Shown piece after piece: positions 48,198-56,698 of a stretch of DNA of 64,000 nucleotides (within the stretch, counting starts at the first letter, position 1; each line of letters begins with the position of its first letter). This DNA comes from an uncultured Christensenella sp. GTDB lineage: Bacteria; Bacillota; Clostridia; Christensenellales; Borkfalkiaceae. The DNA is taken from NCBI GenBank assembly GCA_910577555.1, contig CAJTLF010000004.1, positions 61,722 through 125,721 on the forward strand. The letters run 5' to 3'. The notes under the pieces were generated by a model. That model did no database searches, was not told the origin of the DNA, and saw nothing but the letters and a program-made list of their open reading frames with translations. Position numbers and translations under genes: made by a program.

Positions 48198-49346
48198 ATG
48201 GCAAACAGATTTATCTTGAATGAAACGGCTTACTTCGGCAGCGGAGCAAGAAAAGAGCTTAAAAACGAAATAGTAAGGCGCGGCTTCAGTAAAGCGTTTA
48301 TTGTTGCCGATAAGGACCTTATAAAATTCGGTACGGTGGAAATGGTAACGCGTGAGCTGGCGGGAACTTCTTACGAAATTTTTTCGGAGTTCAAAGCCAA
48401 TCCCACGGTGAAAAACGTAAAGGACGGCGTTGCTGCGTTTAACCTGTCGGGCGCGGATTTTATCGTTGCAATAGGCGGCGGTTCGGCAATCGATACTTCA
48501 AAAGGAATTGCAATAGTTGCAAATAATCCCGAATTTGGGGATATCGTTTCGCTTGAAGGCGTTGCGGATACAAAGTTCAAATGCGTACCTATTATCGCTT
48601 TGCCTACTACGGCGGGAACTGCGGCGGAGGTTACGATTAACTACGTAATAACCGACGAAGAAACGGGCAGAAAAATGGTGTGCGTCGACCCGAACGATAT
48701 ACCCGTGCTTGCAATCGTGGACGCCGAGCTTATGGCTTCGATGCCAAAGGGGCTTACCGCGGCAACGGGAATGGACGCGCTTACGCACGCAATCGAAGGT
48801 TATATCACGAAGGGCGCGTGGGAGCTTTCCGATATGTTCGAGCTGAAAGCAATCGAGCTTATTTCCAAGAATCTCCGCGCGGCGACGGCAAACGGAAAAG
48901 ATATGGTTGCCCGTGAAAATATGGCGCTTGCGCAGTACGTTGCGGGAATGGCGTTTTCCAACGTCGGACTCGGGTGCGTTCACTCTATGGCGCATCCGCT
49001 CGGAGCGAGATACGATATTGCGCACGGCGTTGCGAACGCGTTGCTTTTGCCTGTCGTTATGGAATACAATATGCCCGCCGCGATAGACAAGTATTGCGAA
49101 ATTGCAAAGGCGATGGGCGTTGATATTTCGGGAATGACGAAAGAGCAGGGGGCAAAGGCGGCGGTGGACGCCGTGAAGAAGCTCTCGCTCGACTTGAATA
49201 TTCCGCAGACGCTGCGTGAAATAAAAATTCCGAAAGAAGCATTGGAACAACTTGCAGAGGACGCTTTTGCAGACGTATGCACGGGCGGCAATCCGAGAGA
49301 AATAACCGAAAAAGACATTTTCGAACTTTATCAGAAAGCATATTGA
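48198..49346 (+). CDS. fucO: Lactaldehyde reductase / 1,2-propanediol oxidoreductase
   Basis: 382 residues of the iron-dependent group III alcohol dehydrogenases. It reduces lactaldehyde from the aldolase step to 1,2-propanediol, regenerating NAD under anaerobic conditions. FILNETAYFGSGARKEL, AIGGGSAIDTSKGIAIV (dinucleotide loop), LPTTAGTAAEVT, GMDALTHAIEGYI and GCVHSMAHPLGARYDIAHGVANALLLP with the iron-binding His residues are present. It lies 2 bp after rhaA and 10 bp before rhaD. Confidence 0.92.
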   Translation: MANRFILNETAYFGSGARKELKNEIVRRGFSKAFIVADKDLIKFGTVEMVTRELAGTSYEIFSEFKANPTVKNVKDGVAAFNLSGADFIVAIGGGSAIDTSKGIAIVANNPEFGDIVSLEGVADTKFKCVPIIALPTTAGTAAEVTINYVITDEETGRKMVCVDPNDIPVLAIVDAELMASMPKGLTAATGMDALTHAIEGYITKGAWELSDMFELKAIELISKNLRAATANGKDMVARENMALAQYVAGMAFSNVGLGCVHSMAHPLGARYDIAHGVANALLLPVVMEYNMPAAIDKYCEIAKAMGVDISGMTKEQGAKAAVDAVKKLSLDLNIPQTLREIKIPKEALEQLAEDAFADVCTGGNPREITEKDIFELYQKAY

Positions 49347-49356
49347 GAGACGAACT

Positions 49357-50190
49357 ATGAAAGATATATTAACAGCACCTTTTATTCAGGAAATGCGCAA
49401 GACTACGGCAAATATGTACAGACTCGGCTGGGACGAGAGAAACGGCGGAAATATCAGTTATTTGCTTGACGAAAACGAAGTTGCGGAGTATATTGATTTA
49501 AGTAAGGTTATCCGCACTATACCGCTTGCAGGCGTGAACGAAGCCGAGTTCGACTGTTCTCCGCTTGCGGGCAAGATATTTATCGTGACGGGAACGGGCA
49601 AATACTTCAAGAACGTGGACGGCGACCCCGAAAATAATCTCGGGATAGTCAGAATTGCCAAGGACAACAAGGGCGTTGAGCTGTTGTGGGGGTATAAGGA
49701 CGGCGGACGGACGACGAGCGAGTTGCCCGCGCACCTTATGTGTCATATGGCAAGGCTGAAGGTTGACCCCCAAAACAGGGTGGTTATGCACTCGCACCCC
49801 ACGCACACGCTTGCAATGAACTACGTACACGAGCTGGACGAGAAGAAGTTTACGCACACTTTATGGGAAATGTGTACGGAGTGTATTGCGGTTTTCCCCG
49901 ACGGCGTGGGCATTTTGCCCTGGATGCTCTGCGGAACGAATTCGATTGGCGTTGCAACGGCGAAGAAGATGGAAGAGTTCAGGCTTGTTGTCTGGGCGAT
50001 GCACGGTATTTACGGCGCGGGTAAGACTATGGACGAAACGTTCGGGCTTATAGAGACGGTGGAAAAGGCGGCGCAGATTTATATGCTTACCGCGCACTTG
50101 CCCAGAATCAATACGATTAAAGACGAAGATATGGTTAAACTCGTTGAACTCTTCGGGCTTGATTACAGAAAGGATTTTTTGGATTTATGA
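49357..50190 (+). CDS. rhaD: L-rhamnulose-1-phosphate aldolase
   Basis: 277 residues, class II zinc aldolase. It splits rhamnulose 1-phosphate to DHAP and L-lactaldehyde. WDERNGGNISYLLDE is the phosphate site, GTGKYFKNV and TSELPAHLMCH hold the catalytic Glu region, VVMHSHPTHTLAM holds the zinc His pair, and FRLVVWAMHGIYGAG the third His. Its stop overlaps the start of mgsA by 4 nt, so the two are translationally coupled. Confidence 0.94.
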   Translation: MKDILTAPFIQEMRKTTANMYRLGWDERNGGNISYLLDENEVAEYIDLSKVIRTIPLAGVNEAEFDCSPLAGKIFIVTGTGKYFKNVDGDPENNLGIVRIAKDNKGVELLWGYKDGGRTTSELPAHLMCHMARLKVDPQNRVVMHSHPTHTLAMNYVHELDEKKFTHTLWEMCTECIAVFPDGVGILPWMLCGTNSIGVATAKKMEEFRLVVWAMHGIYGAGKTMDETFGLIETVEKAAQIYMLTAHLPRINTIKDEDMVKLVELFGLDYRKDFLDL

Positions 50191-50546
50191 CAAAGACGAT
50201 TGCGCTGATTGCGCACGACAACAAGAAAGATGAACTGGTGAATTGGGCAAAGCAAAACGCCGCGGTGCTTAGCGGGTATAATCTTTGCGGCACGGGAACT
50301 ACCGCAAGGCGCGTTTCCGAAGCGACGGGGCTTGAAGTTTACCGTTATCTTTCCGGTCCGCTCGGCGGCGACCAGCAGATTGGCGCAAAAATAGCCGAAG
50401 GACTGATTGATGCAGTGGTGTTCTTCTGCGACCCCTTGCAGATGCAACCGCACGACCCCGACGTTAAAGCGTTGCTGCGTATCGCTGTCGTTTACGACGT
50501 TCCCATTGCAACCAACAAGTCGACGGCGGATTGCATAATAAAATAA
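50187..50546 (+). CDS. mgsA: Methylglyoxal synthase
   Basis: 119 residues. It turns DHAP into methylglyoxal and phosphate. ALIAHDNKKDELVNWA at the start, GTGTTARRV for phosphate binding, LSGPLGGDQQIGA with the catalytic Asp, and DPLQMQPHDPDVKALLRIA are the family motifs. Its ATGA overlap with rhaD places it in the rhamnose operon, next to the enzyme that releases DHAP. This suggests a route DHAP to methylglyoxal to lactaldehyde or acetol and on to 1,2-propanediol. Confidence 0.94.
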   Translation: MTKTIALIAHDNKKDELVNWAKQNAAVLSGYNLCGTGTTARRVSEATGLEVYRYLSGPLGGDQQIGAKIAEGLIDAVVFFCDPLQMQPHDPDVKALLRIAVVYDVPIATNKSTADCIIK

Positions 50547-50560
50547 TTGAAATTAATTAA

Positions 50561-50600
50561 AATCGGGCAACCTTTTTACGGCGTTGCCCGATTTTTTTCG
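50561..50600 (+). terminator. Terminator of the rhamnose operon
   Basis: AAATCGGGCAAC (50561-50572) and GTTGCCCGATTT (50584-50595) form a 12-bp stem followed by TTTTC. Confidence 0.9.
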
Positions 50601-50684
50601 TTTGCGTAGTTGAATGCATAAACGCGGCTTATACCTTAAATAAAAAATTTATAACCATATGAATAATTATGCGTTAAATATCTG

Positions 50685-50713
50685 TTGATTGTGTATAAAA
50701 AATGTGTTATAAT
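50685..50713 (+). promoter_or_regulatory. Promoter of gdhA
   Basis: TTGATT (50685-50690), 17 bp, TATAAT (50708-50713), with a leader of about 35 nt and AAGGAG before the gene. Confidence 0.8.
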
Positions 50714-50755
50714 CGTTAAGTGATAAAAATATTCACGCTTAATTAAGGAGTGGTT

Positions 50756-52090
50756 ATGAGTTACGTTGAAAAAGTTTTAAAAAATCTTAAAAAACAAAAC
50801 CCCAACGAGCCTGAGTTTCATCAGGCGGCGACCGAAATACTCACTACGCTTGCGCCCGTGGTGGAGAAGCACCCCGAATATGAAAAGGCGGGACTGCTTG
50901 AAAGATTCGTCGAGCCCGAGAGAGTTATTTCGTTCCGCGTTTCCTGGGTGGACGACAGGGGCAGGGTGCAGGTAAACAAGGGTTACCGCGTGCAGTTCAA
51001 CAGCGCGATTGGACCGTATAAGGGCGGGTTGCGGTTTCATCCGTCGGTAAACCTTTCCATTATTAAATTTTTAGGGCTTGAGCAGATACTCAAAAACAGC
51101 CTTACGGGGTTGCCCATCGGCGGCGGAAAGGGCGGCTCTAATTTCGACCCCAAGGGGAAATCAGACAGAGAAATTATGGCGTTTTGCCAGAGCTTTATGA
51201 CCGAGCTCTACCGCCATATCGGCGCGGACACCGACGTGCCTGCGGGGGATATCGGCGTCGGCGGCAGAGAGATAGGTTATCTTTTCGGGCAGTATAAGAG
51301 AATACGCGACGAACACGTGGGCGTGCTTACGGGCAGGGGGCTTTCTTACGGCGGCAGCCTTGTCAGAACTGAAGCAACGGGGTACGGGTTGGTTTATATT
51401 ACAGACGAAGCGATGAAAGCGCGCGGCGATTCTTTGAAAGGCAAAACTGTTATTATTTCCGGTTCCGGTAACGTTGCGATTTACGCTTGCCAGAAGGCGC
51501 AGAGCCTTGGCGCGAAAGTAGTGGCTATGTACGATTCGAACGGGTTTATTTACGACCCCGACGGCATAAAGCTTGACGTGGTTAAGGACATTAAGGAAGT
51601 TAAGCGCGGACGGATTAAGGAATATGCCGAAAGAGTTGCGGGCGCGACCTATACCGAAGGGTGCAAAGGGATTTGGGCTATTCCATGCGACGTGGCGTTG
51701 CCTTGCGCTACGCAGAACGAAATCGACGCTGAATCTGCCGGAATTCTCGTTAAGAATGGCGTGAAATACGTTGCAGAAGGCGCGAATATGCCGTCTACGC
51801 TACAAGCGATAGAAGTTTTCCAAAAGGCGGGAGTGGTGTTTTTACCCGCGAAAGCGGCGAATGCGGGCGGCGTGGCGACTTCCGCGCTGGAGATGGCGCA
51901 GTCGTCGGGCAGAACGTACTGGTCGTTTGAAGAAGTGGACGCTAAATTGAAAGTGATTATGGCGAATATTTACCGCAATATTGACGCTGCCGCTAAAGCT
52001 TACGGGTTTGAAGGCGATTACGTGATGGGCGCGAATATAGCGGGGTTTATAAAAGTAGCCGATGCAATGATGGCGCACGGCGTGGTTTAA
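50756..52090 (+). CDS. gdhA: Glutamate dehydrogenase
   Basis: 444 residues, hexameric class I GDH. It interconverts glutamate and 2-oxoglutarate plus ammonia. GYRVQFNSAIGPYKGGLRFHPSVN holds the substrate Lys, LPIGGGKGGSNFDPKGKSD the catalytic Lys, PAGDIGVGGREIGYLFGQYKR and the Rossmann loop ISGSGNVAIYA follow. The length and N-terminus match the NADP-type biosynthetic enzymes such as Escherichia coli GdhA, but cofactor choice is inferred. ATG 50756 is used; GTG 50750 lies inside the ribosome site. It is monocistronic. Confidence 0.94.
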   Translation: MSYVEKVLKNLKKQNPNEPEFHQAATEILTTLAPVVEKHPEYEKAGLLERFVEPERVISFRVSWVDDRGRVQVNKGYRVQFNSAIGPYKGGLRFHPSVNLSIIKFLGLEQILKNSLTGLPIGGGKGGSNFDPKGKSDREIMAFCQSFMTELYRHIGADTDVPAGDIGVGGREIGYLFGQYKRIRDEHVGVLTGRGLSYGGSLVRTEATGYGLVYITDEAMKARGDSLKGKTVIISGSGNVAIYACQKAQSLGAKVVAMYDSNGFIYDPDGIKLDVVKDIKEVKRGRIKEYAERVAGATYTEGCKGIWAIPCDVALPCATQNEIDAESAGILVKNGVKYVAEGANMPSTLQAIEVFQKAGVVFLPAKAANAGGVATSALEMAQSSGRTYWSFEEVDAKLKVIMANIYRNIDAAAKAYGFEGDYVMGANIAGFIKVADAMMAHGVV

Positions 52091-52102
52091 TTTTAAGAAT
52101 AT

Positions 52103-52146
52103 AAAGACACGGGAGCAAGTTATAACTTGCTCCCGTGTCTTTTGTT
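52103..52146 (+). terminator. Terminator after gdhA
   Basis: A 20-bp arm starting AAAGACACGGGAGCAAG at 52103 meets its complement, ending GTGTCTTTT, at 52142. Confidence 0.9.
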
Positions 52147-52456
52147 GTGTTTTAGAATTATTTATTTTTGTAAGAATTTATGTTGTCTATTAGCCAATCC
52201 ATTTACTCATATTAATTTGTAACCGCACTTTTTTAGTGCGCGCAAGTATTATACAACCGAAAGTTTAACAAGTTAAATATTTGTTTAATAGTTTTTCGCT
52301 TTTTATAAAATTTTTCAGTTATGCACTTGCAAAGACAAGTTTACACTACGGCAAAACAAAAATTATGACAGTATAAGGGGGATTTTTGCAGGTGCTGACG
52401 AAAACGGAAAAGCTCACGCCTATCTGCCAAAGTTATATATTTTGGTATGATAATGC
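52147..52456. other. AT-rich intergenic region at the left edge of the accessory block
   Basis: About 310 bp with no coding sequence that I can support. It contains a short hairpin CGCACT-TTTTT-AGTGCG (52224-52240) and the left approach to the next promoter. Base composition drops here and stays low through 56.4 kb. No copy of the tRNA-Ser 3' end, which would mark an attachment site, was seen. Confidence 0.6.
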
Positions 52457-52485
52457 TTGAAGAAAATGGAAAATTTTGGTATACT
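52457..52485 (+). promoter_or_regulatory. Promoter of the CHC2 zinc-finger and helicase genes
   Basis: TTGAAG (52457-52462), 17 bp, TATACT (52480-52485). The coding start at 52505 lies about 20 nt downstream, which is why the in-frame ATG at 52457 is rejected. Confidence 0.65.
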
Positions 52486-52504
52486 CTTTATTGGTAGATA
52501 CATT

Positions 52505-53167
52505 ATGAAAAAAATTCCGACAGAACAAATCAAAAAAATAAAAACGAATATTGATATTGTTAGGGTTATTTCAAAAGACATTGAGTTAAAGAAAGTCGGA
52601 AAAAATAATTTTGGTCGTTGTCCTATATGTGATAGTTCAAAGTCATTATCGGTATCACAGGAAAAGCAATTTGCACATTGTTTTTCTTGTGGCGAAAGTT
52701 TCGATGTTTTTGGTTACTTTCAAAAGGGGAAAGACTTTTCATTTGCAGAAGCGTTTAGAGAAGTTAAATGCTTAATAAATTTTGATAACGAAATAGCTTA
52801 TAAAAAACTTAGTCGCGCAATAGTATGCTTAACTGACATAGTACAAAATGATTTTATTGAATTTTCTATAAATGAACAACCTGTACTGATAGACAGTGAT
52901 ATAAAAGCAGAATTAAAAGGCTTTTTAAAAATATTAGAAGATTTAATAGCTGATTACTATACCTTGGTATTAGATAAGCAAATTGACGAGCAGGTTATAA
53001 CAGACTTTTCTCAAATATTTTATTTGTACGGAAATTTTATAGAAAATAAATCTGATAAATTAGCAGAAACAAAATATAGAAACCTATTTTTATTTCTTCT
53101 TGAAATATGTGATTTAATAAAAGATAACAATTACAATTTAGGCGGTATAGTTTACCTTAACGATTAA
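52505..53167 (+). CDS. CHC2 zinc-finger (primase-type) protein without a catalytic domain
   Basis: 220 residues. Residues 8-90 match the N-terminal zinc domain of DnaG primase: IDIVRVISKDIELKKVGKNNF, then CPIC (Cys39, Cys42) and HCFSC (Cys59, Cys62), GESFDVFGYFQ and FSFAEAFREV. The TOPRIM and helicase-binding parts of primase are missing; instead a helical, acidic region runs to the end. It may bind single-stranded or primed DNA. It starts behind a promoter and is followed 11 bp later by a UvrD-like helicase, so the two probably work together. Composition is AT-rich. Confidence 0.75.
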   Translation: MKKIPTEQIKKIKTNIDIVRVISKDIELKKVGKNNFGRCPICDSSKSLSVSQEKQFAHCFSCGESFDVFGYFQKGKDFSFAEAFREVKCLINFDNEIAYKKLSRAIVCLTDIVQNDFIEFSINEQPVLIDSDIKAELKGFLKILEDLIADYYTLVLDKQIDEQVITDFSQIFYLYGNFIENKSDKLAETKYRNLFLFLLEICDLIKDNNYNLGGIVYLND

Positions 53168-53178
53168 AGGAGTGAATT

Positions 53179-56100
53179 ATGGGTATTTTCTCCAACCTGT
53201 TTAAAAAAACTAAAAATCAAAATAATTCATTCCCGACAGAATATAAAAGTATTCTGGAATTTAACAATGAGTTTAAAATTTTACTTTCGCAAGACAAATA
53301 TATTGCGAGAAGTGATTACGCTTATCTGATAGACAAATATCACGATACCTTTTTATTTTATGATAATAATAGAAAAGCAAACACGTTAGTTTATTACTGT
53401 AAGACTAATAAATTGAATATTGAAGAAATAAATTCATTTTTACAATGCTATTCTGAAATTGTTGATTTGCGTAAAGGTTCGATAAAAGTTAAACAGCATA
53501 ACGAAGAATTTTTATCAGCTCACTTAAATACCGAGATGCAGTATTTAGACGGTATTCTTAATAAGGTTGACCCGAAAATTAAGTTAGATGATGAGCAACG
53601 TCGTGTTATTTTATCAGACGAAGATTATTCCCTTGTTATAGCAGGTGCAGGTGCAGGCAAAACAACTACTGTTGCGGCAAAAGTTCGCTATTTAGTAGAG
53701 AAAAAACAAATTGACCCGAAACAAATACTTGTAATATCGTTTACCAATAAAGCAGTTGGCGAATTGAGAGAGCGTATAAACGAACAGCTTGCAATTCCTT
53801 GTCCTATTACTACTTTTCATAAAACAGGCAACGCAATTTTACATAAGCAGGACGATAATAAAAAGCAAATTGTAAGCGAAGGTTTTTTATTTAACGCAGT
53901 AAATAATTATCTCAAAGGCAATATTCTTGAACAACCTGAACTCGTCGATAAACTGATAATGTTTTTCGGCTCTTATTTCGATGCCCCCTATGACGGCGAT
54001 GATATAAATCTGTTTTTCAATTACATTTCAAAAGCAGATTTTTCTACTCTAAAAAGTAGCGTAAATGAATATAACGAACAAATTATTGATAGGCGTACAA
54101 GTAAAGTTACAACAATTACAAATGAAGTATTGCGTTCTATTCAAGAAGTAAAAATAGCCAACTTTTTATATTTAAATCAAATAGACTACAATTACGAAGA
54201 AATATATCAATACCATATTTTAAAAGCTAAAAAACCTTATACTCCTGATTTTTGTATCAGACAGGGAAATAAAGTTGCTTATATTGAGCATTTCGGAATT
54301 ACCGAAAGCGGTAAACATAATTTTTACTCCCCTGAAGAACTTGCAAGATATAAGCAGGAAATCAAAGATAAAATTGCTTTACATAAAGCGCACGGCACTA
54401 CTCTTATTTATACATATTCAAGTTACAATGATGGGAAAGATTACCTTGCACACTTGCAGGAAGAGTTAGAAGCTCACGGCTTTGCTTTAAGCAAACGACC
54501 TGCGGGAGAAGTATTTACAAAATTAGTAAATACCGAAGAAAATAAATATATTGCAAAACTTGTAAGACTGATTTGTATATTTATCAATAACTTTAAAACG
54601 AACGGCTATACGCTTGACGATTTTTACAGGTTTGAAAGAACGAACGCAAATGTTAGAACGAAGCTGTTCCTTGAAGTGTGCAAAGAATGTTATTTGGAAT
54701 ATCAAAAGAAACTATCTGAATGTAACGCTATTGATTTCCAAGATATGATAAACGATGCTGCAAGAGTTTTAAGAGAAAAGCAGATTACCAACGAAAAACT
54801 TGATTTTAAATATATAATCGTTGACGAATATCAAGATATTTCAAGACAGCGTTTTGACCTTACAAAAGAATTATCTAAAATTTGTAATGCAAAAATTATT
54901 GCTGTCGGTGATGATTGGCAGTCAATTTATGCTTTCAGCGGTTCAGATATTACTTTGTTTACTCATTTCTGTTCGATAATGGGGTACGGCGAAGAATTGA
55001 AAATTACTAAAACCTATCGCAATGCACAGGAAGTAATTGATATTGCAGGTAATTTCGTTCAGAAAAATGAAAGTCAGATTAAGAAGTCATTAGTTTCGCC
55101 AAAGCATATACAAAAGCCTGTTATAGTTCATACTTACAGTGAAAATTTTGACAGAAATCTATTTAAAGGTAAAGGCGGTAAATATTATCATTTAGGAAAA
55201 AAAGTCGAAGAAATCATAGGTCAAATTTTAGAAGCTAATAAGCGTGAAAATTTAGGCACTAATTCTTCTATTTTGTTAATCGGCAGGTTTGGGTTCGACG
55301 CTAAAAATTTATGTTTCTCTGATGATTTTGTATATGACGAAGAAAATAATAAAATTTTTAGTAAAAAATATAAGTATGCCAAATTGGAATTTTTAACTGC
55401 TCACAGTTCAAAAGGTCTTGGTTATGATAATGTAATTATTGTAAATGCAAGAAATGAAATTTATGGTTTTCCCTCTAAAATAGATGATGACCCCGTAATG
55501 AATTATGTTGTTAAAGACGATAATTCTATCGAATATGCCGAAGAAAGGCGACTTTTCTATGTGGCAATGACGAGAACGAAAAACAGAGTATTTATTGTTA
55601 CGCCCGAACAACGCCCGTCTGAATTTATTTTGGAATTAGTGCGTGATTATCCTAATATAACCGTAAACGGCGAATTGAATAAAGAAGCTGTTACAAATAT
55701 TGGCGTAATGAAGAAATGTCCTGTATGCGGCTATCCTTTGCAACTGCGTTATAAAAAGAATTACGGTTTAAAATTGTGGTTGTGTTCTAACGAACCTGAA
55801 ATTTGCAGTTTTATTACTAACGAAATAAGCGGTGGCGAGTTTTCCATTCAAAAGTGCGACTGCTGTAAAGACGGATATTTAATTGTCAAAAAGACAGCCA
55901 AAAATGAATTTATGTTGGGCTGTACAAATTATAAATCTGACGGAACAGGTTGCAATAGAACGATGACAGTTGATTATTATAAGCGTTGGAGTTCTGACCT
56001 GTTTGAAGATGATTTATCTATTGATAAGCCGTCATATAGAAAAGATATTGAAATCGAAGTACCGCATATAAAGCCATCAAAATCAACGCCGATAGTTGCA

Positions 56101-56433
56101 GAACGCAAACAAGCAGAAGTTCATAGTACAACTTATAGTAAGATTGTTTTAGGTAAAGACGAATTTTACATTGTTACCGATGATGACGGGAATGAAATTA
56201 CAAATATGGAACTACTTACTGAATTACGAGCTATTCGATTTGATATAGCAAAAGAGAAAAGTATTGCGCCTTATAAGATAATTAATAATAAGGTTCTCGT
56301 TAGTTTGGCAACATACCGCCCTACAACGAAAGAAGAATTTATAACTCTTTATGGTTTAGGGGAAATTACCTATTCTGAATACGGCGCAAGGTTTATAAAA
56401 GCTATTAAAGATTATGATAAAAGAAGAAAATAA
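53179..56433 (+). CDS. Helicase IV-like UvrD helicase with nuclease-like insert, zinc fingers and HRDC
   Basis: 1084 residues, ATG behind AAGGAG. Order: N-terminal helical region (1-130); UvrD core with Walker A AGAGAGKTTT (about 155) and Walker B DEYQDIS (549-555); an insert in between (about 315-450) with KIANFLYLNQIDYNYEE, a Pro-Asp-Phe at 356 and YIEHFG with Glu370, like the PD-(D/E)XK-type insert of E. coli helicase IV; GDDWQSIYAFSG, TAHSSKGLGYDNV and RRLFYVAMTRTKN; two Cys4 fingers (CPVCGYP ... and CDCCKDG ...) near 855-930; and a C-terminal HRDC domain (about 1010-1080). It likely unwinds or processes DNA ends. Partner: the CHC2 protein upstream. Confidence 0.82.
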   Translation: MGIFSNLFKKTKNQNNSFPTEYKSILEFNNEFKILLSQDKYIARSDYAYLIDKYHDTFLFYDNNRKANTLVYYCKTNKLNIEEINSFLQCYSEIVDLRKGSIKVKQHNEEFLSAHLNTEMQYLDGILNKVDPKIKLDDEQRRVILSDEDYSLVIAGAGAGKTTTVAAKVRYLVEKKQIDPKQILVISFTNKAVGELRERINEQLAIPCPITTFHKTGNAILHKQDDNKKQIVSEGFLFNAVNNYLKGNILEQPELVDKLIMFFGSYFDAPYDGDDINLFFNYISKADFSTLKSSVNEYNEQIIDRRTSKVTTITNEVLRSIQEVKIANFLYLNQIDYNYEEIYQYHILKAKKPYTPDFCIRQGNKVAYIEHFGITESGKHNFYSPEELARYKQEIKDKIALHKAHGTTLIYTYSSYNDGKDYLAHLQEELEAHGFALSKRPAGEVFTKLVNTEENKYIAKLVRLICIFINNFKTNGYTLDDFYRFERTNANVRTKLFLEVCKECYLEYQKKLSECNAIDFQDMINDAARVLREKQITNEKLDFKYIIVDEYQDISRQRFDLTKELSKICNAKIIAVGDDWQSIYAFSGSDITLFTHFCSIMGYGEELKITKTYRNAQEVIDIAGNFVQKNESQIKKSLVSPKHIQKPVIVHTYSENFDRNLFKGKGGKYYHLGKKVEEIIGQILEANKRENLGTNSSILLIGRFGFDAKNLCFSDDFVYDEENNKIFSKKYKYAKLEFLTAHSSKGLGYDNVIIVNARNEIYGFPSKIDDDPVMNYVVKDDNSIEYAEERRLFYVAMTRTKNRVFIVTPEQRPSEFILELVRDYPNITVNGELNKEAVTNIGVMKKCPVCGYPLQLRYKKNYGLKLWLCSNEPEICSFITNEISGGEFSIQKCDCCKDGYLIVKKTAKNEFMLGCTNYKSDGTGCNRTMTVDYYKRWSSDLFEDDLSIDKPSYRKDIEIEVPHIKPSKSTPIVAERKQAEVHSTTYSKIVLGKDEFYIVTDDDGNEITNMELLTELRAIRFDIAKEKSIAPYKIINNKVLVSLATYRPTTKEEFITLYGLGEITYSEYGARFIKAIKDYDKRRK

Positions 56434-56441
56434 AATAGGAA

Positions 56442-56471
56442 AAACACGGCTAAAAAAGCCGTGTTTAAATT
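56442..56471 (+). terminator. Terminator after the helicase gene
   Basis: AAACACGGCT-AAAAA-AGCCGTGTTT (56442-56466) followed by AAATTTAT; the T run is weak but the stem is clean. Confidence 0.7.
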
Positions 56472-56516
56472 TATAAAAAATAAGGCGTAAGCCGAGTGTT
56501 CAACTTACGTCCTTAT
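56472..56516 (-). terminator. Terminator of tRNA-Ser
   Basis: On the minus strand, directly after the CCA end, ATAAGGaCGTAAG pairs with CTTACGCCTTAT (one bulge), followed by TTTTT. Confidence 0.75.
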
Positions 56517-56604
56517 TGGCGCAGAGAGAGGGATTTGAACCCCCGTACAGTTGCCCGTAACACGATTTCGAGTCGTGCGCGTTCGACCACTCCGCCATCT
56601 CTGC
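56517..56604 (-). tRNA. tRNA-Ser (anticodon CGA)
   Basis: Minus strand. Acceptor GCAGAGA pairs with TCTCTGC; the anticodon stem CACGA/TCGTG encloses CTCGAAA, anticodon CGA. A long variable arm (class II tRNA) and T arm GGGGG-TTCAAAT-CCCTC are present (outermost T-stem pair G-C, one mismatch), with discriminator G and an encoded CCA. It reads UCG. Its 3' end points at the helicase block and its 5' end at the integrase. Confidence 0.93.
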
Positions 56605-56698
56605 ATTGATAACGGTATAATATTACTCTATTTTAGCCCATAAAGCAATCAAAAATTATACCGCGCGGGAAAAAATTTTTATATTTTCGGTATTTCCA

